In this document: positions 1 through 9,986 of the stretch, piece after piece | Position numbering within the stretch: the first letter of the stretch is position 1 | Layout: each line of letters begins with the position of its first letter | Source: Helianthus annuus | Taxonomy: Eukaryota; Streptophyta; Magnoliopsida; Asterales; Asteraceae | Assembly (NCBI RefSeq): GCF_002127325.2 | Contig: NC_035448.2 | Coordinates: forward strand, 59,139,577-59,203,576 | Length of the DNA: 64,000 bases | Reading direction: 5' to 3' | Made by a program: the position numbers and the translations under genes | Notes under the pieces: generated by a model | What the model saw: the letters and a program-made list of their open reading frames with translations, nothing else | What the model was told of the DNA's origin: nothing | Databases searched by the model: none

Positions 1-2982
1 AAATTATTACATGTGCTAGTATGGTGTATACCTGTGAGAATATTTCACCCAACAAAAAGTTGCTGAATATGGACAACGTTGAAGGCAGGTTCGCATGCTT
101 GGCTGTTAGCTACAGTCAATAACCAAAATTTACAAACAATTAGGCTTTGATCGCTTTTGAGTGTTTAACCAATAATCTTAAAGAAAGAATTGCATACAGG
201 AGGATTAATCAGTATGAGATCATTCAACTTCTCCTGATGATTGCTTGCGTATTTAACAACAATGGGCGCAAAATACCCCTGCAATATTAAAACCTCCATT
301 TTTCAATTTCACCTTCTAGATCTCGTTTCTGATATATTAAGAAGTTGAAGTGGGTACAAAGATATACCTGAACAACCAGGGAAACCTTATTGACACCAAG
401 CTCGTCAATAACAGATTCCAAAGCCGACACAAATTCTGCATAGCAACAAAAACTTCATAAGGCGAACTCACGTATGCTCTAAATTTAAAACAGTTCATGT
501 TTTTCCTAGAGGAGTAATTACCATCTAAGGTGTAATCGAACCCATATTTGGGTTGAGGCTTGTCCGAATATCCAAAACCTGTTAAAAGAAAAAAGATAAC
601 TCATTATAACTTGAAATCAGCTAACAAAAGTCAGCCTAGTCAAAGTTACTGACACGTCAGCCGCACGTCATCATTTTGACTGTCAAACCAGGTCAAGTTA
701 TCGTAGACTAAAATATATGAGAAGTTCAAGCCTTCTTATCAAACAAACGGAAAGATTGCACCTTTTATATGGATGCAAACAAAGTGTGTTATCCGGCCAA
801 AGTCCATTAAAATCGTTGTAATTTTAACAAAATGAGAGTTGTTTCGATTTTGATGCGAGGAAGTAGGTCTTGCCATTATAAATTATCGGTTTCTGTAACA
901 TAATGTAATAGGTGACAGTGAATTCATCTCACTTATGCCTGAATGTATTTGTATTACGTGTCATCAAATGACAAGTTATCAAGTGCAATTAAAAAAAAGT
1001 TGTTACAAGATGTAATGACTCACCTAACCAATCAAAAGCAATAGCATGATAGTCCTTGGATAGCAGTGGAAGTACCTTGCGGTACGAATAAGCCTATTAC
1101 GCACCAAATTAAATATATTATCTATGCGGGGTTTGATTAAACAACACAAGAATATTTGTCACGATAAATTAAAAATGAGTTATTAGTCTTTTTATCCTAT
1201 TTAACATCTGAAAAATAAAACTCACCTGTGAAGGGAATCCGTGAATCAATAAAACTGAAGGTTTATCAACGTTTCCACTTTCTACACAAAACCATCTAGT
1301 GCAAAATTTATATATATAGAGCATGTTTCAATCGGTAAGCCCTGCAAATAGCCCACCTTCAATTACTGAATTACAATCACCTAACCCTAACCCACACACT
1401 TTTTGACCCTCCATCCAATGTAAATTGCGTTTTTAACTCAACATGAAGTTCAGTAAAAAACTGATTTATAGCAAAGATGAACAAATCAATACTGTTAACT
1501 TGGAAGATTTTATGTAATGAAAACGTTGTAACCCTTAATTTACATCCCAAAGAGTTATTGTTGTAAATTTCACTGGATGGGGAAGTAGTTATAAAGAATA
1601 ATACTTTAAAGAGTACCTGAAGACATCCGTTGAGGCTTGAGAACTACCACCCATTGCAAGACCAAAAATTGGATCCTTGGCCTTTTCACCAGTGCCATAA
1701 ACAGGATGTGCTTTCATCTGAAGATTTAAATTGTTAGATTAAACAACACAAACTAGTCAGCGCTTCTAATTCATATCGTTCAATCCTTATAAAACTATAA
1801 AAGCAGCAAAAGCATTCTAGATTGTGTCAAAATTCAACGGAAGTATGTTGGAGATAAGAAAAGATTGATGGCATGTATGATTTGAAGGACATGTTATCTT
1901 AAAAATCCGATTGATATGTTATAGCAAAGGGAGAAACCAAGAAAAAGGTAAAAAGATTTTGAGAGAAATCAAGCAGGAAAATTCCATCTGCAGAAAGCAA
2001 GAATTCAACGAGAAATCTCAAGGGAAAATGGCAAAAATCCTAGCCGGCTATCATTTTTAATCATTGACTTAAGGCGCTCCGAGGCATGAGGCGAGAGCTT
2101 CACGTACGCTAGGCGCTATGTATTATATAATCTTTATATACCATAGAACATGATAATAAAAAAGTTGACAAAATTTAATAACTCAACAACTACCGAACAC
2201 GCTCATGTACCATCAATTAAGCTATATGTACTCAAAATAAAAAGCTTCATTGAATCGTTTGACTCGCCACAGGTGAGGCCTATTTCCAACCGCGTTGAGC
2301 ACCTCACGCCTCAGAGCACTCTCTTTAAAACCATGATCAATTAACAAACATAACGTGGCTGAAACGGTGAAAACCTATAGCTAATGTCACATGTATCTCA
2401 TTGCAAATTGCCACAAAATCTATTCCGGTCACGCCATAAGTTAAGTTAAATTCAAGACATATTCAACACCACTATCATTTCTCCTTTTAAATAACACAAC
2501 ACTAGCTCACTTCTTTGTAAATCAAAACAGCATGTTAAATTAGGGTTTCAAAAAAGAGAAACTTACATATCTTCCTTGCTTAAACCATTCATCAGCCGGA
2601 TTCGGTCCATCCGAATACTTTCCTGCCGAAAACAATCCAATAAACCCTAGAAACCACAAAAATTCACAAGCAAACACAACTAAACGAAATTAACAAAACC
2701 TCCACTAAACGAGAAGCCATCTCCAGCAGAAACAGGTGCGTCCAACAAATAACCCTAATTCAACACACACACATGTCAACAACGAATTCACACAAAAAAA
2801 AATAAGAAATTAGGGTTAAACTTAAAGCATACGTCATCGCCATCATCAGTGAGGGATTTGCAGGTGAATGCGATCGATCTCTTGCTTGTTTGTTGGAGAA
2901 CGTGATGAGTGGATCTGAGGGCGGTGCTGCGGCGGCGATACGGCGGCAATGGGGTGAGGGAGTGGAGGAGGACGGAGGACAT
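1..2982 (-). CDS. Chloroplast-type alpha/beta-hydrolase-fold protein, 5' part (runs off window)
   Basis: Ten exons can be read on the minus strand with GT donors and AG acceptors and consistent phase: 2982-2833, 2754-2700, 2622-2567, 1717-1617, 1295-1226, 1093-1024, 578-522, 435-368, 278-198 and 109-32. Together they give 262 codons, and the 3' end lies outside the window. The first ~45 residues are rich in Ser, Thr, Arg and Leu and poor in acidic residues, like a plastid transit peptide. Residues near 138-143 read IHGFPS, the oxyanion-hole strand of the alpha/beta-hydrolase fold, followed by FDWLGFGYSDKP. Where the nucleophile elbow (GxSxG) is expected, exon 9 opens with GYFAP after VVQ, so the catalytic Ser is replaced (about Tyr211). 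The overall pattern resembles the plant family that I recall as including Arabidopsis AT1G52510. The fold assignment is firm. Substrate and catalysis are unknown, and a non-enzymatic role is possible. Confidence 0.88.
2075..2330. repeat. Dispersed repeat in intron 3 of the hydrolase gene
   Basis: A segment bounded by GGCGCTCCGAGGCATGAGG near its left end and CACCTCACGCCTCAGAGC near its right end. The two ends are partly inverted copies (GAGGC..GCCTC), with an AT-rich middle. It lies between exons 3 and 4 of the hydrolase gene and breaks no exon. It looks like a small foldback or SINE-derived insertion. I saw no clean target-site duplication. Confidence 0.35.
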
Positions 2983-3610
2983 TTTGGGGGTGGGATTTGG
3001 CGCGAGTGGAGAGGAGTGGAGTGGAAATTGGCCGTTGTGTTCGTTTTTGAATGGTTAAATGAAGATAAGTGATCTTTGGTTGTTATTCGTTATTCTTCAC
3101 AATGTTATGGATAAGACCCTTTTGAACCCATGTTTAATGTTGTTTTTAATTATTAACATGTTAATAATAAGATAGATATTTTTAAGTTAAACTATACGAA
3201 ATAAGCTAAGCTAAAATAGATATTTTAAGTTATAGAGATAGCAATAAAACCCAAACACGATGGATAAACTCGAAACCTAACAAATTTAGTGTGGGGTAAT
3301 CAGGTTTTGGATTAGTTTTAACTTATTTTGCGGGTTTGGGACATGTTTGGGCCATTTACCTGACCTGATTACCCGATAAAGCGTACCAGTTTCAGAGGCG
3401 GAACCATAGTGTAACGAGGTGTAGCCCGTAGTGTTTATTTTTTGGTTCTTTACAAAGGATACCCCTAAAAAATACGAGGGTATCTTTAACCAAAAAATAG
3501 GATACTTGATATTACTAAAATCCCATTTTTTATAAACTCAAACATTTTACAACCCTAAAACCTATAGAATAATTAAGCATGAATGATAAAATAAGCCCAA
3601 TTTAACAATA
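2983..3610. other. Upstream region of the hydrolase gene
   Basis: This stretch runs from the hydrolase start codon up to a transposon-like terminus. The first ~80 bases are G-rich on the plus strand, and the rest is AT-rich. A short GGGTTTGGG-type segment near 3290-3380 resembles decayed transposon ends. I see no other coding signal. The hydrolase promoter and 5' UTR should be here, but I cannot place a convincing TATA box. Confidence 0.4.
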
Positions 3611-3611
3611 A

Positions 3612-3642
3612 CTAGGATTGCGACCCGCCGCAATGCGGCGGG
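3612..3642 (-). mobile_element. Candidate Helitron 3' terminus
   Basis: On the minus strand a GC-rich hairpin (arms CCCGCCGC and GCGGCGGG, loop AAT/ATT, 3624-3642) is followed after about eight bases by CTAG and then T. A hairpin followed by CTRR, inserted before T, is the known 3' end signature of Helitrons. A second GC hairpin lies near 4579-4596 without CTAG. No 5' TC end or Rep/helicase coding was found, so only the terminus is proposed. Confidence 0.4.
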
Positions 3643-3665
3643 AATTCTTTAGTTTTAACTAAGTC

Positions 3666-4925
3666 AATCTAAGACCTGCACGTTATGTTAAACCTGTCAA
3701 ACGGGGAAAAAATACATGATGTAAAGACGTTCACCCACACACGCACGTTGCGTCGTGTTAAATCGCAAAATTTAGAACGAAACGTAAAAACGTTAAACCA
3801 AAGACGCACGTTGCGATGTGTTAAGTCACAAAATTTAAAACTAAGCATAAAGCGAAAAATTTACGGAAAATGAAAACTATAAAGGACCAAAATTGAAAGT
3901 AAAAAAAGTTATGAGGATTGATTGCAAAAGATAAAAAGTTTTGGGTTAAAAGTAAAAAAAAAAAACAAAAAAAAGTTATGAAAGTAAAAAAAAAAAGGCA
4001 AATTGGATTTAAATAATCCCAACTCACTGTTATTGGCCAATAATAATCCCAACTCATTCAATCACCAATAATAATCCGAACTATTCACTTTTGTTTGTAA
4101 AATACTCCCAGTTAAAAAAAACACTAACTAGGTTAAAAATTTGCTGATGTGGCTTGCCACGTCACCTGCCACATCAGTTGCCACGTCATCAAAAACGCCA
4201 CATCAACTACCACGTCATCAAAAATGCCACGTAGACTGCCACATCAGCTGCCACATCGTCAAAAAATGCAACATCAACTGCCACGTCATATGACACATCA
4301 TCTAAAAGGGCCACATCAGATGCCACATCAGCAAATTTTAAACCTAGTTAGTGTTTTTTTAACTGGGAGTATTTTACAAACAAAAGTGAATAGTTCGGAT
4401 TATTATTGGTGATTAAATGAGTTGAGATTATTATTGGCCAATAACAGTGAGTTGGGATTATTTAAATCCAATTTGCCAAAAAAAATCATTTTTTTTTGAA
4501 AACCCCCAAAGCCAACGTTACGACAACCATAATACCATATGCATAACCATTTTTTCTTTAAAAATCTCCCAAAGCACACCCCGCGTTGCGGCGGGGAGTA
4601 AAACGGTGTCAAATAGTACTAATGGAACCGTCATCGACCACCAACACTGACTCGACCTAGGATATGCGTGTTGCGACGAACCTGACATGGAAAAATAAAG
4701 GTAAAAACGTTGAACCACACATGCACGTTGCGTTGTATTAACTCGAAAAATTTAGAACTGTACATAAAATGAAAATTTACGAAAGGTGAAAGAAGTTAAA
4801 TTGCAAATAATGAAAAGTTTTGGGTTAAAGTTAAAAAACAAATTATGTAGGGTTAAAATTGTAAAAGGTAAAAACATTTGGGTTAAAAATAAAAAATCAA
4901 ATTTTTTTTTTTTGAAAAACACACA
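3666..4925. repeat. Imperfect direct repeat flanking the foldback element
   Basis: Two related AT-rich blocks, about 3666-3990 and 4660-4925, share CGTAAAAACGTT, GCACGTTGCG, AAAATTTAGAAC and AAAAGTTTTGGGTTAAA in the same order. The foldback element at 3997-4477 lies between them. They look like two copies of one non-autonomous repeat, possibly the Helitron-like family whose terminus is at 3612. No protein is encoded. Confidence 0.5.
3997..4477. mobile_element. Foldback transposon with ~156-bp inverted repeats
   Basis: The left arm (3997-4153, starting GGCAAATTGGATTTAAATAA) and right arm (4322-4477) are near-perfect inverted copies. The 168-bp centre is not random: it is a run of about a dozen GCCAC[AG]TCA-like units. 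The element is inserted in an A-run, so the target duplication (possibly nine A) cannot be proved. Long inverted repeats with no ORF fit a MULE-type foldback MITE. Arms and ends are clear; the superfamily is inferred. Confidence 0.8.
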
Positions 4926-5097
4926 AAGCACAATGTACAAGTGATGATGCACAAAAATGTTGCAAACTTATATATGGATTAATATAATTGAAATGATGCC
5001 CTAAATATAATTGATAAAGTTGGCCCAAGACCCAAAACAATATTATAATTGAATAAGTGATCTTGCTCTTCTTATGGTGAAAACCAAAACACATAGT

Positions 5098-5314
5098 TCT
5101 TATCCTTTGCTTTATCGAGTAGTGAAGCTAGTTTTAATTTTACCGGTTGCAACCACAACCGTTGAAAGATATTTTTCTAAATTATATGGGCACGGAATAT
5201 TTGAACAATGTTATGGTTTGTGAGGTCGAAAAAGAAATTTTTCATAAAGTAAAAGACGACGATGTGATGGAACGATTTCAAACTATGAAAAAAGAAGCAA
5301 ACAAATCTATTTGA
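5098..5314 (+). pseudogene. hAT transposase C-terminal (dimerisation domain) fossil
   Basis: Read in two frames, the segment encodes YPLLYRVVKLVLILPVATTT then VERYFSKL, followed after a frameshift by NNVMVCEVEKEIFHKV and a terminal MERFQTMK block ending at a TGA. The LxLPVATxxVER signature is the C-terminal dimerisation region of the ZMYM-like hAT transposases found in many plants. No zinc-finger or catalytic part remains nearby. A deletion after FSKL and the frameshift show that it is dead. Confidence 0.8.
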
Positions 5315-5947
5315 TATTTGTTTTACTTTATTGGATTATCATTTTTTATTATTGTATGATTGCACGGTAATATTTTTCGGGATACCCCTAAATTAATGGG
5401 CTAGATTCGCCACTAACCCATTTACTTGAATTGAGAAATGTGAGAAGCATTCTAGACCACACATTTTTACTAAACAAGACAAATTGCTTCTAATCGCACG
5501 TGTTTAAGAGGGTTTTTTGGAATTATACATTTGTGTATATTGTCAATTTTTAACTATACACTTGTGTATACTATCAATTTTTAAAGGGTTATTAGATTTT
5601 ATCACCCTCAACTATCGGCCTTTGGCCGTTGCCACCCGCAACTAACACTTTGACACCCGGCACCCCCAACTTGACTTTGTGTTTGCACTGGCACCACTCA
5701 GTTAAATATGCTCTAACTTGGTTAGTAATTTGTCCGACGTGGCACCATTTGGCTGATGTGTAAATGCTGATGTGGAAGATGAGGTGTTATGTCTCATTTA
5801 TCCCTCTCGTTTATAACACAGACATCCCCAAAAAAACCCTAATATCCATTTCTTCAATTCATCCCACAAAATCACAGTAATAACTTCGATTCATCCCACA
5901 AAATCACAGTAATCACTTCGATTCATCCCACAGAAACCCTAATCGAG
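5315..5947. other. Intergenic region and likely promoter of the GRF gene
   Basis: The stretch is AT-rich. The part at 5590-5770 (CACCCTCAACTATCGGCC, then GACGTGGCACC) looks like a transposon-derived block rich in GTGGCACC. A TTCATCCCACA[GA]AA motif is repeated three times at about 5855-5937, just before the GRF start codon, probably in the 5' UTR. No other coding signal was seen. Confidence 0.4.
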
Positions 5948-6441
5948 ATGAGTTCATCTTCCAATTCTTCGTGGAGTGTGAACCGAACCGCTAAATTGTT
6001 CAAGGTTGATTTGGATGGAAACTTGTATTGTCATCATGAAATTGTTGCTGTTTTTCGCATCGCTGGTCCTAGAAGTGTTCGACATGGTGATCAATTTTAT
6101 GGTTGCCCTCAATGGCCTGTAAGTTGTTTAATTATGGATTGAACTTAAATTCTTGTTGAAACTGAAGTTGGAATATTGTTTTGTAGTTATCCGATTGCAA
6201 GTTCTTTATGTGGAAACAAGATTTCGACAAATTTTTCGAAGGTCATTCAAACTGTAGTTCAAGTCCAGTAAGTTATCAAGAATTGAAGAATGAGAACTTG
6301 CAATTGCAGAACAAGTTGCTGCTCGAAGAGAACACGATGCTGAAAAGACAAATTCTTGGCAAAAAGTCCAAGTGGAAGCAACCATTTGTGTTTACTATGT
6401 GTTTTGTCATTGCCATATGGATGTACATTTTGAACAAGTGA
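5948..6441 (+). CDS. Small GRF-type zinc-finger membrane protein (two exons)
   Basis: Exon 1 is 5948-6118 and exon 2 is 6187-6441, with donor GTAAGT, acceptor TTGTAG and phase 0; the product is 141 aa. Residues 25-68 fit a GRF zinc finger: Cys28, His30, then FYGCP (Cys53) and CKFFMWKQD (Cys61). Residues 86-115 have the heptad look of a short coiled coil (ELKNENLQLQNKLLLEENTM). Residues 124-138 are a hydrophobic C-terminal anchor (FVFTMCFVIAIWMYI). The same GRF, coiled coil and tail anchor occur in the plant family often labelled At4g04775-like. The ORF is intact, but MULE and array remnants nearby mean it could be transposon cargo. Function is unknown; the GRF motif is a nucleic-acid-binding finger in other proteins. 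Confidence 0.75.
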
Positions 6442-6544
6442 TTTAATTAGGTTGTACAATATTGAACTTATTAATGAAAACAAGTTGATAGTTGTTTAGT
6501 ATGTTTATTGGCCAATTGATAGTTGATTTTGCATTGTACAGTCT

Positions 6545-6900
6545 TGACTTTTGCATCAGTTGGTCTGTTTTGACCCATTTGGATGATTTGCTAATGACCA
6601 AACCAAAGTGCAACCAACAGTGGTCTGTTTTGACCCATTTTGGATGATTTGGTAATGACCAAACATAAGTCAGCAGCCAACAGTGGTCTGTTTTGGCCCA
6701 TTCGGATGATTTGGTAATGACCAAACATAGATAAATGACCAATACTAGTCTGTTTTGACCCATTTGTCATGATTTGGTATTGACCAAACCAAAGTGCAGC
6801 CAACAGTGTTCTATTTTGACCCATATTAGTGAATACTGGTCTGTTTTGACCCATTTGGATGATATGGTAATGACCAAACATAAGTTAATGACCAATAGTG
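6545..6900. repeat. ~60-bp tandem array downstream of the GRF gene
   Basis: About six imperfect copies of a unit containing TCTGTTTTGACCCATTTGGA, then GATTTGGTAATGACCAAAC and, in some copies, AAGTGCAGCCAACAGTG. Each unit carries the inverted pair TTTGGT..ACCAAA, so single units can fold. Overlapping short reading frames on the minus strand are by-products of the array. Subterminal transposon repeats are one possible origin. Confidence 0.8.
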
Positions 6901-7021
6901 GGCATGACCGCACCTTGTGATCATATGCATACTTGTGTAGCACCTTGTGATCATTTGCATACTTGTGCAACACACAGCTGTTTTGACACATTTCTTAAAC
7001 AACTGTCATATACACACAGCT

Positions 7022-7350
7022 GACATATATATACCACAGCTGGCAAATGACCAATATACCCCTGCAAGATTTAAAGGTTATATAACCCACTGTTATATAC
7101 ACACCACAACTGTCAAATGACCAGTTTCCCCTGCAAGCTTTGAAACTTATATAACCCACTGCAATATACACACCACAGCTGTCAAATGACCAATTTACCC
7201 CTGCATGCTTAAAAACTTATATAACCCACTGCAATATACACACCACACCTGTAAAATGACCAAATTACCCCTGCAAGCTTTAAAGCTTATATAACCCACT
7301 GACATATACATACCACACCTGTAAAATGACCAAATTACCCCTACATCATT
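7022..7350. repeat. ~69-bp tandem array
   Basis: About five imperfect copies of a unit with ATATACACACCACA, CTGT[CA]AAATGACCAA, TTACCCCTGCAAGC and TTATATAACCCACT. The array is distinct from the 60-bp array just upstream, though both contain AAATGACCA. It encodes nothing. Its place between the GRF gene and a MULE fragment suggests subterminal repeats of one old element. Confidence 0.75.
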
Positions 7351-7637
7351 AACATTAACAAACCAAAACATTACATACTACATTAAGTCATTACATTACA
7401 TAGATTCATTACTTAACATTAAGCCTACATGATTCTTGTCCAAAACAGGCATTACAAAACATTAAATTGTCCAAACATAAGTCAAACATTCACCAACTAA
7501 GTACATCCTTCTCTGTTGCCCTTCCCTCTTGGTCTTCCTCTTTTAGCTGACAGTTTGCTCCCTCTTTGACTGGTTGGTTGGCTGTTGAGTTGACTTGTCT
7601 GTTGAGTTGACTGCTGTGTTGACTGTTGGGTTGACCT

Positions 7638-7985
7638 TTAAGTGGACTTTCTCTTCCTTATGTTCCCCTTTTGTCTCTTTGATCCAGGTTCAGCTGTGAG
7701 CAATAAATTCACAGTAGTTAGCATAATTAGAGATCTACAACAAATGAAATAAAACACTAAATTTCCACCTGTATTAATGTTCCCTTTTTAACCACATTTT
7801 CTCTTGTTATGACCTCTTGCTCCACAAATACCACATGTCATTATAACCCCATGCTTAGTTAGTTTTCCTGGCTTTTTAGGATCCTCGTGAGGGTCTGTCT
7901 TTCTGTTCTTCTTAGGCCTACCAAGAGCAACTTTTATTGGAGGTGGATCCATTGGATAATCAACCTTTGGCCAAATCATCATCAG
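7638..7985 (-). pseudogene. MULE (Mutator-like) transposase C-terminus
   Basis: The minus strand reads WPKVDYPMDPPPIKVALGRP, a KKNRK-type basic stretch, then CGICGARGHNKRKC, a CCHC zinc knuckle. WPxxxxP..PP..GRPKK and a knuckle are how plant MuDR-like transposases end. An in-frame TAA follows the knuckle. A plausible intron (donor after ACAG, acceptor CTCACAG) then leads to AEPGSKRQKGNIRKRKST and a stop. The catalytic DDE region is absent, so this is a dead 3' remnant. It begins about 35 bases after the kinase fragment on the same strand. Confidence 0.7.
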
Positions 7986-8019
7986 GATTATCTTACATTC
8001 AAACAACAAATGAGAAACT

Positions 8020-8920
8020 TCAAAACTGTGAATGGTCAAGGCCATCAAAGTAAGGATGATCCAAAGCAGCTTTAGCTGAAATCCTTTTATTAAGGTCATA
8101 TATTAGCATTTTTTGAAACAACAAATCATGGAATTAACACATCAATGTTTAACAAAACTCAAATTACTACTAAACAAAAAGCATTATGTTTATGGAGGAT
8201 ACCGTGAGAAGGTCAACGCCATTGATTCCCAATGATGGAATAATGTGTGACAAATTCTTACGTTCATACAGAGGAAATGTTTTAGGCCAGTACTTTAGAG
8301 TGCTTACCCCTGGCCACACGGCTTCAGTTGGTGTCCCAAGCAAACTACAATTTTGAGTGATATCACAAATGATGCAATGGTGTACCGTTAAATATATACA
8401 GTCAGCAACAAACAAATACATGAAGAATCAACTGGTTTTGTTGAAATTCCAATTATTAGGTCTAGTTAGTCTTAGTTAACCCTTTCACATAAAAAAATCC
8501 CAAGATAGCATGGCCCTTTGTTTTATAAAGCGTAACGCGCTTCGAGGTGTTTAAGTCTAGAAAACCAAGATGGGAGCAAGAGCTTCAGGTACAACCAAAT
8601 AATTTATGTACACCCAAAAGCCGCATCTCTCGCATCTATTATACATGCAAACCATTCATGATCTCTTAATCATGTTGATGGTTTTTACATATATGCCTCC
8701 ACAGGACCCTATGTTGAAAAGTTTTGACTCACGTTTGCAAAAAGAGTTATAATGATGTAAATTGTGCTAAACCAATGCCAAAGCTTTATGTTGCCTACTT
8801 GAATGTTAAAATAAAACATGTCATTTCATCATGTTAAGTTGTAGAAAAACCTGAATATATGCTGCAAATGCGAGATCTCAGAATCACCATGAAACAAAGG
8901 CCATCCTATTGACATTTCAG
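8020..8920 (-). pseudogene. CDKB-like cyclin-dependent kinase fragment (C-lobe exons)
   Basis: Three exon-like blocks lie in order on the minus strand. 8920-8851 reads AEMSIGWPLFHGDSE..HIF with splice sites both sides. 8344-8203 reads LLGTPTEAVWPGVSTL then PSLGINGVDLLT with a good donor. 8112-8020 reads [20 protein letters not shown] and [10 protein letters not shown] then TGA. This is the C-terminal third of a plant B-type CDK; the [12 protein letters not shown] ending is typical of CDKB1. The N-lobe, PSTAIRE/PPTALRE helix and catalytic loop are missing, and the last acceptor reads CAA instead of CAG. It is probably a captured or truncated copy; a wrongly assembled real gene is less likely. 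Confidence 0.7.
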
Positions 8921-9056
8921 CTGTGCAAAATTACAATCCAAATTAGTAACACTAAAATCAAACACTTTAGGAGGAACAATGGTTAAACATTTTTTCCTAA
9001 CCCCTATACATAACAGCTTGAAAAGCCAACCTAAACCCTATCCACATCGTGGAGTA

Positions 9057-9239
9057 GGGATGAGCATTTGGTATTGGGTACCGGTGCCCACTTTTTATCA
9101 TTTTTAGTACCGGTAAAATGCCGAATTTTACCTTCAAATACCGGCACAATACCGAATATTTCAGTACCGGTACCCAGTTTTGACAATTTTCGATACCGCT
9201 ATTTTTGGTACCAGTTCGATACGGTACCATGCTCATCCC
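9057..9239. mobile_element. Small MITE with GGGATGAGCAT ends
   Basis: The element starts GGGATGAGCAT and ends ATGCTCATCCC, a perfect inverted repeat, with TA on both sides. The interior is rich in GGTACCGGTA-like palindromic words. It carries no ORF. TA flanks fit a Tc1/mariner-type MITE, but a hAT origin with a decayed 8-bp duplication is not excluded. Confidence 0.7.
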
Positions 9240-9299
9240 TATTGAGAAGCACATATAACCCAAATGCGCATATCACCACAAAATCTAGCTCTTAAAAAC

Positions 9300-9496
9300 T
9301 TTATGTTGGCCTATTAATAACCCAAGTCATATCCCTCCTATTGGTTGAAGCCTTGCACAACTAGTCTTGTTTTTTTTCTAACAATCACCCCACGGTCATC
9401 TTTCTTACATTTAAACAACCACTTCATATTTATCTTCTTGTCATTATCCAGTAGATCAGCTAACTTTCACACGCCAAGCTTTTCAAATTGCATTAA
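9300..9496 (-). pseudogene. Old Ty1/copia RT fragment (right-hand piece)
   Basis: The minus strand reads FEKLGV, KLADLLDNDKKINMKWLFKC and RKKTRLVVQGFN with in-frame stops. This is the start of a copia reverse transcriptase (usual form VWxLVDLP..KWVFKxKxD..ARLVVQGF). It is continuous with the piece at 22454-23179; the Sirevirus-like element is inserted between them and duplicated ATTAA. Beyond GFN the frame decays. Confidence 0.85.
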
Positions 9497-9953
9497 TGTA
9501 GATCCCAAAACGTATCCGGATCACAGTGGTTGGTTGTTTTAGTCCAAAACACCTATTGATTAAGTGTTTGAACTATGACTAGTCAAGAAATATCAAGAAT
9601 GAAGATGAAGGTGAAGCTAATGGATTGAGGAATACAACTAGTGTTGTATTGAATCCAAACAGAATGATATAACAATAAACAACCTTGGAAATCAGATCAA
9701 AGCTCAATAAGAATGTAAACAACACTTGATTCCACCAAGAGCCAAAAGCTTGAATGTGTTACAATGCTTGGGGTATTTATACTAGCATCCTGACTAACCA
9801 GCAAATTTATAAATTTGCTGGAATCTTAACTACACTAGGTCAGGAATATTACTTCTAGATAATTACAAAACAACCCCCTAAACATTCAAAAGGCATACAA
9901 ACTACAACTAAACTAATCCAGTACAAGTACCAACGATCTCACATGCTCTAACA
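9497..9953 (-). repeat. 3' LTR of the Sirevirus-like element
   Basis: On the minus strand the LTR starts TGTTAGAGCATGTGAGATCG and ends GGGATCTACA. It contains TATAAATA at 9781-9774. I found no difference from the copy at 21992-22448. Confidence 0.95.
9774..9821 (-). promoter_or_regulatory. Sirevirus LTR core promoter with 24-bp palindrome
   Basis: TATAAATA (9781-9774) is preceded by the perfect 24-bp palindrome at 9798-9821 (arm CCAGCAAATTTA), ending 16 bases upstream of TATA in the direction of transcription. I recall that palindromes near the core promoter have been described as conserved in Sirevirus LTRs. The same arrangement is present in the 5' LTR. Confidence 0.8.
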
Positions 9954-9966
9954 ATATCCCCCCTAG
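9953..9966 (-). other. Polypurine tract of the Sirevirus-like element
   Basis: The minus strand reads TAGGGGGGATATT directly against the LTR start. It is the expected plus-strand primer. An identical 13-bp copy lies internally at 15028-15040. Confidence 0.9.
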
Positions 9967-9986
9967 ATCGTTGCGTGCTTGTCTTC

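Noticed and set aside
2890..3072. Plus-strand Gly/Glu-rich frame
   Set aside because: Antisense shadow of hydrolase exon 1 and its leader.
5590..5770. GTGGCACC-rich block as a CACTA or MULE terminus
   Set aside because: I could not find an inverted partner or target duplication in the window.
8997..9295. Short frames on both strands near 9.0-9.3 kb
   Set aside because: They cross the GGTACCGG-rich MITE. No domain and no conserved start.
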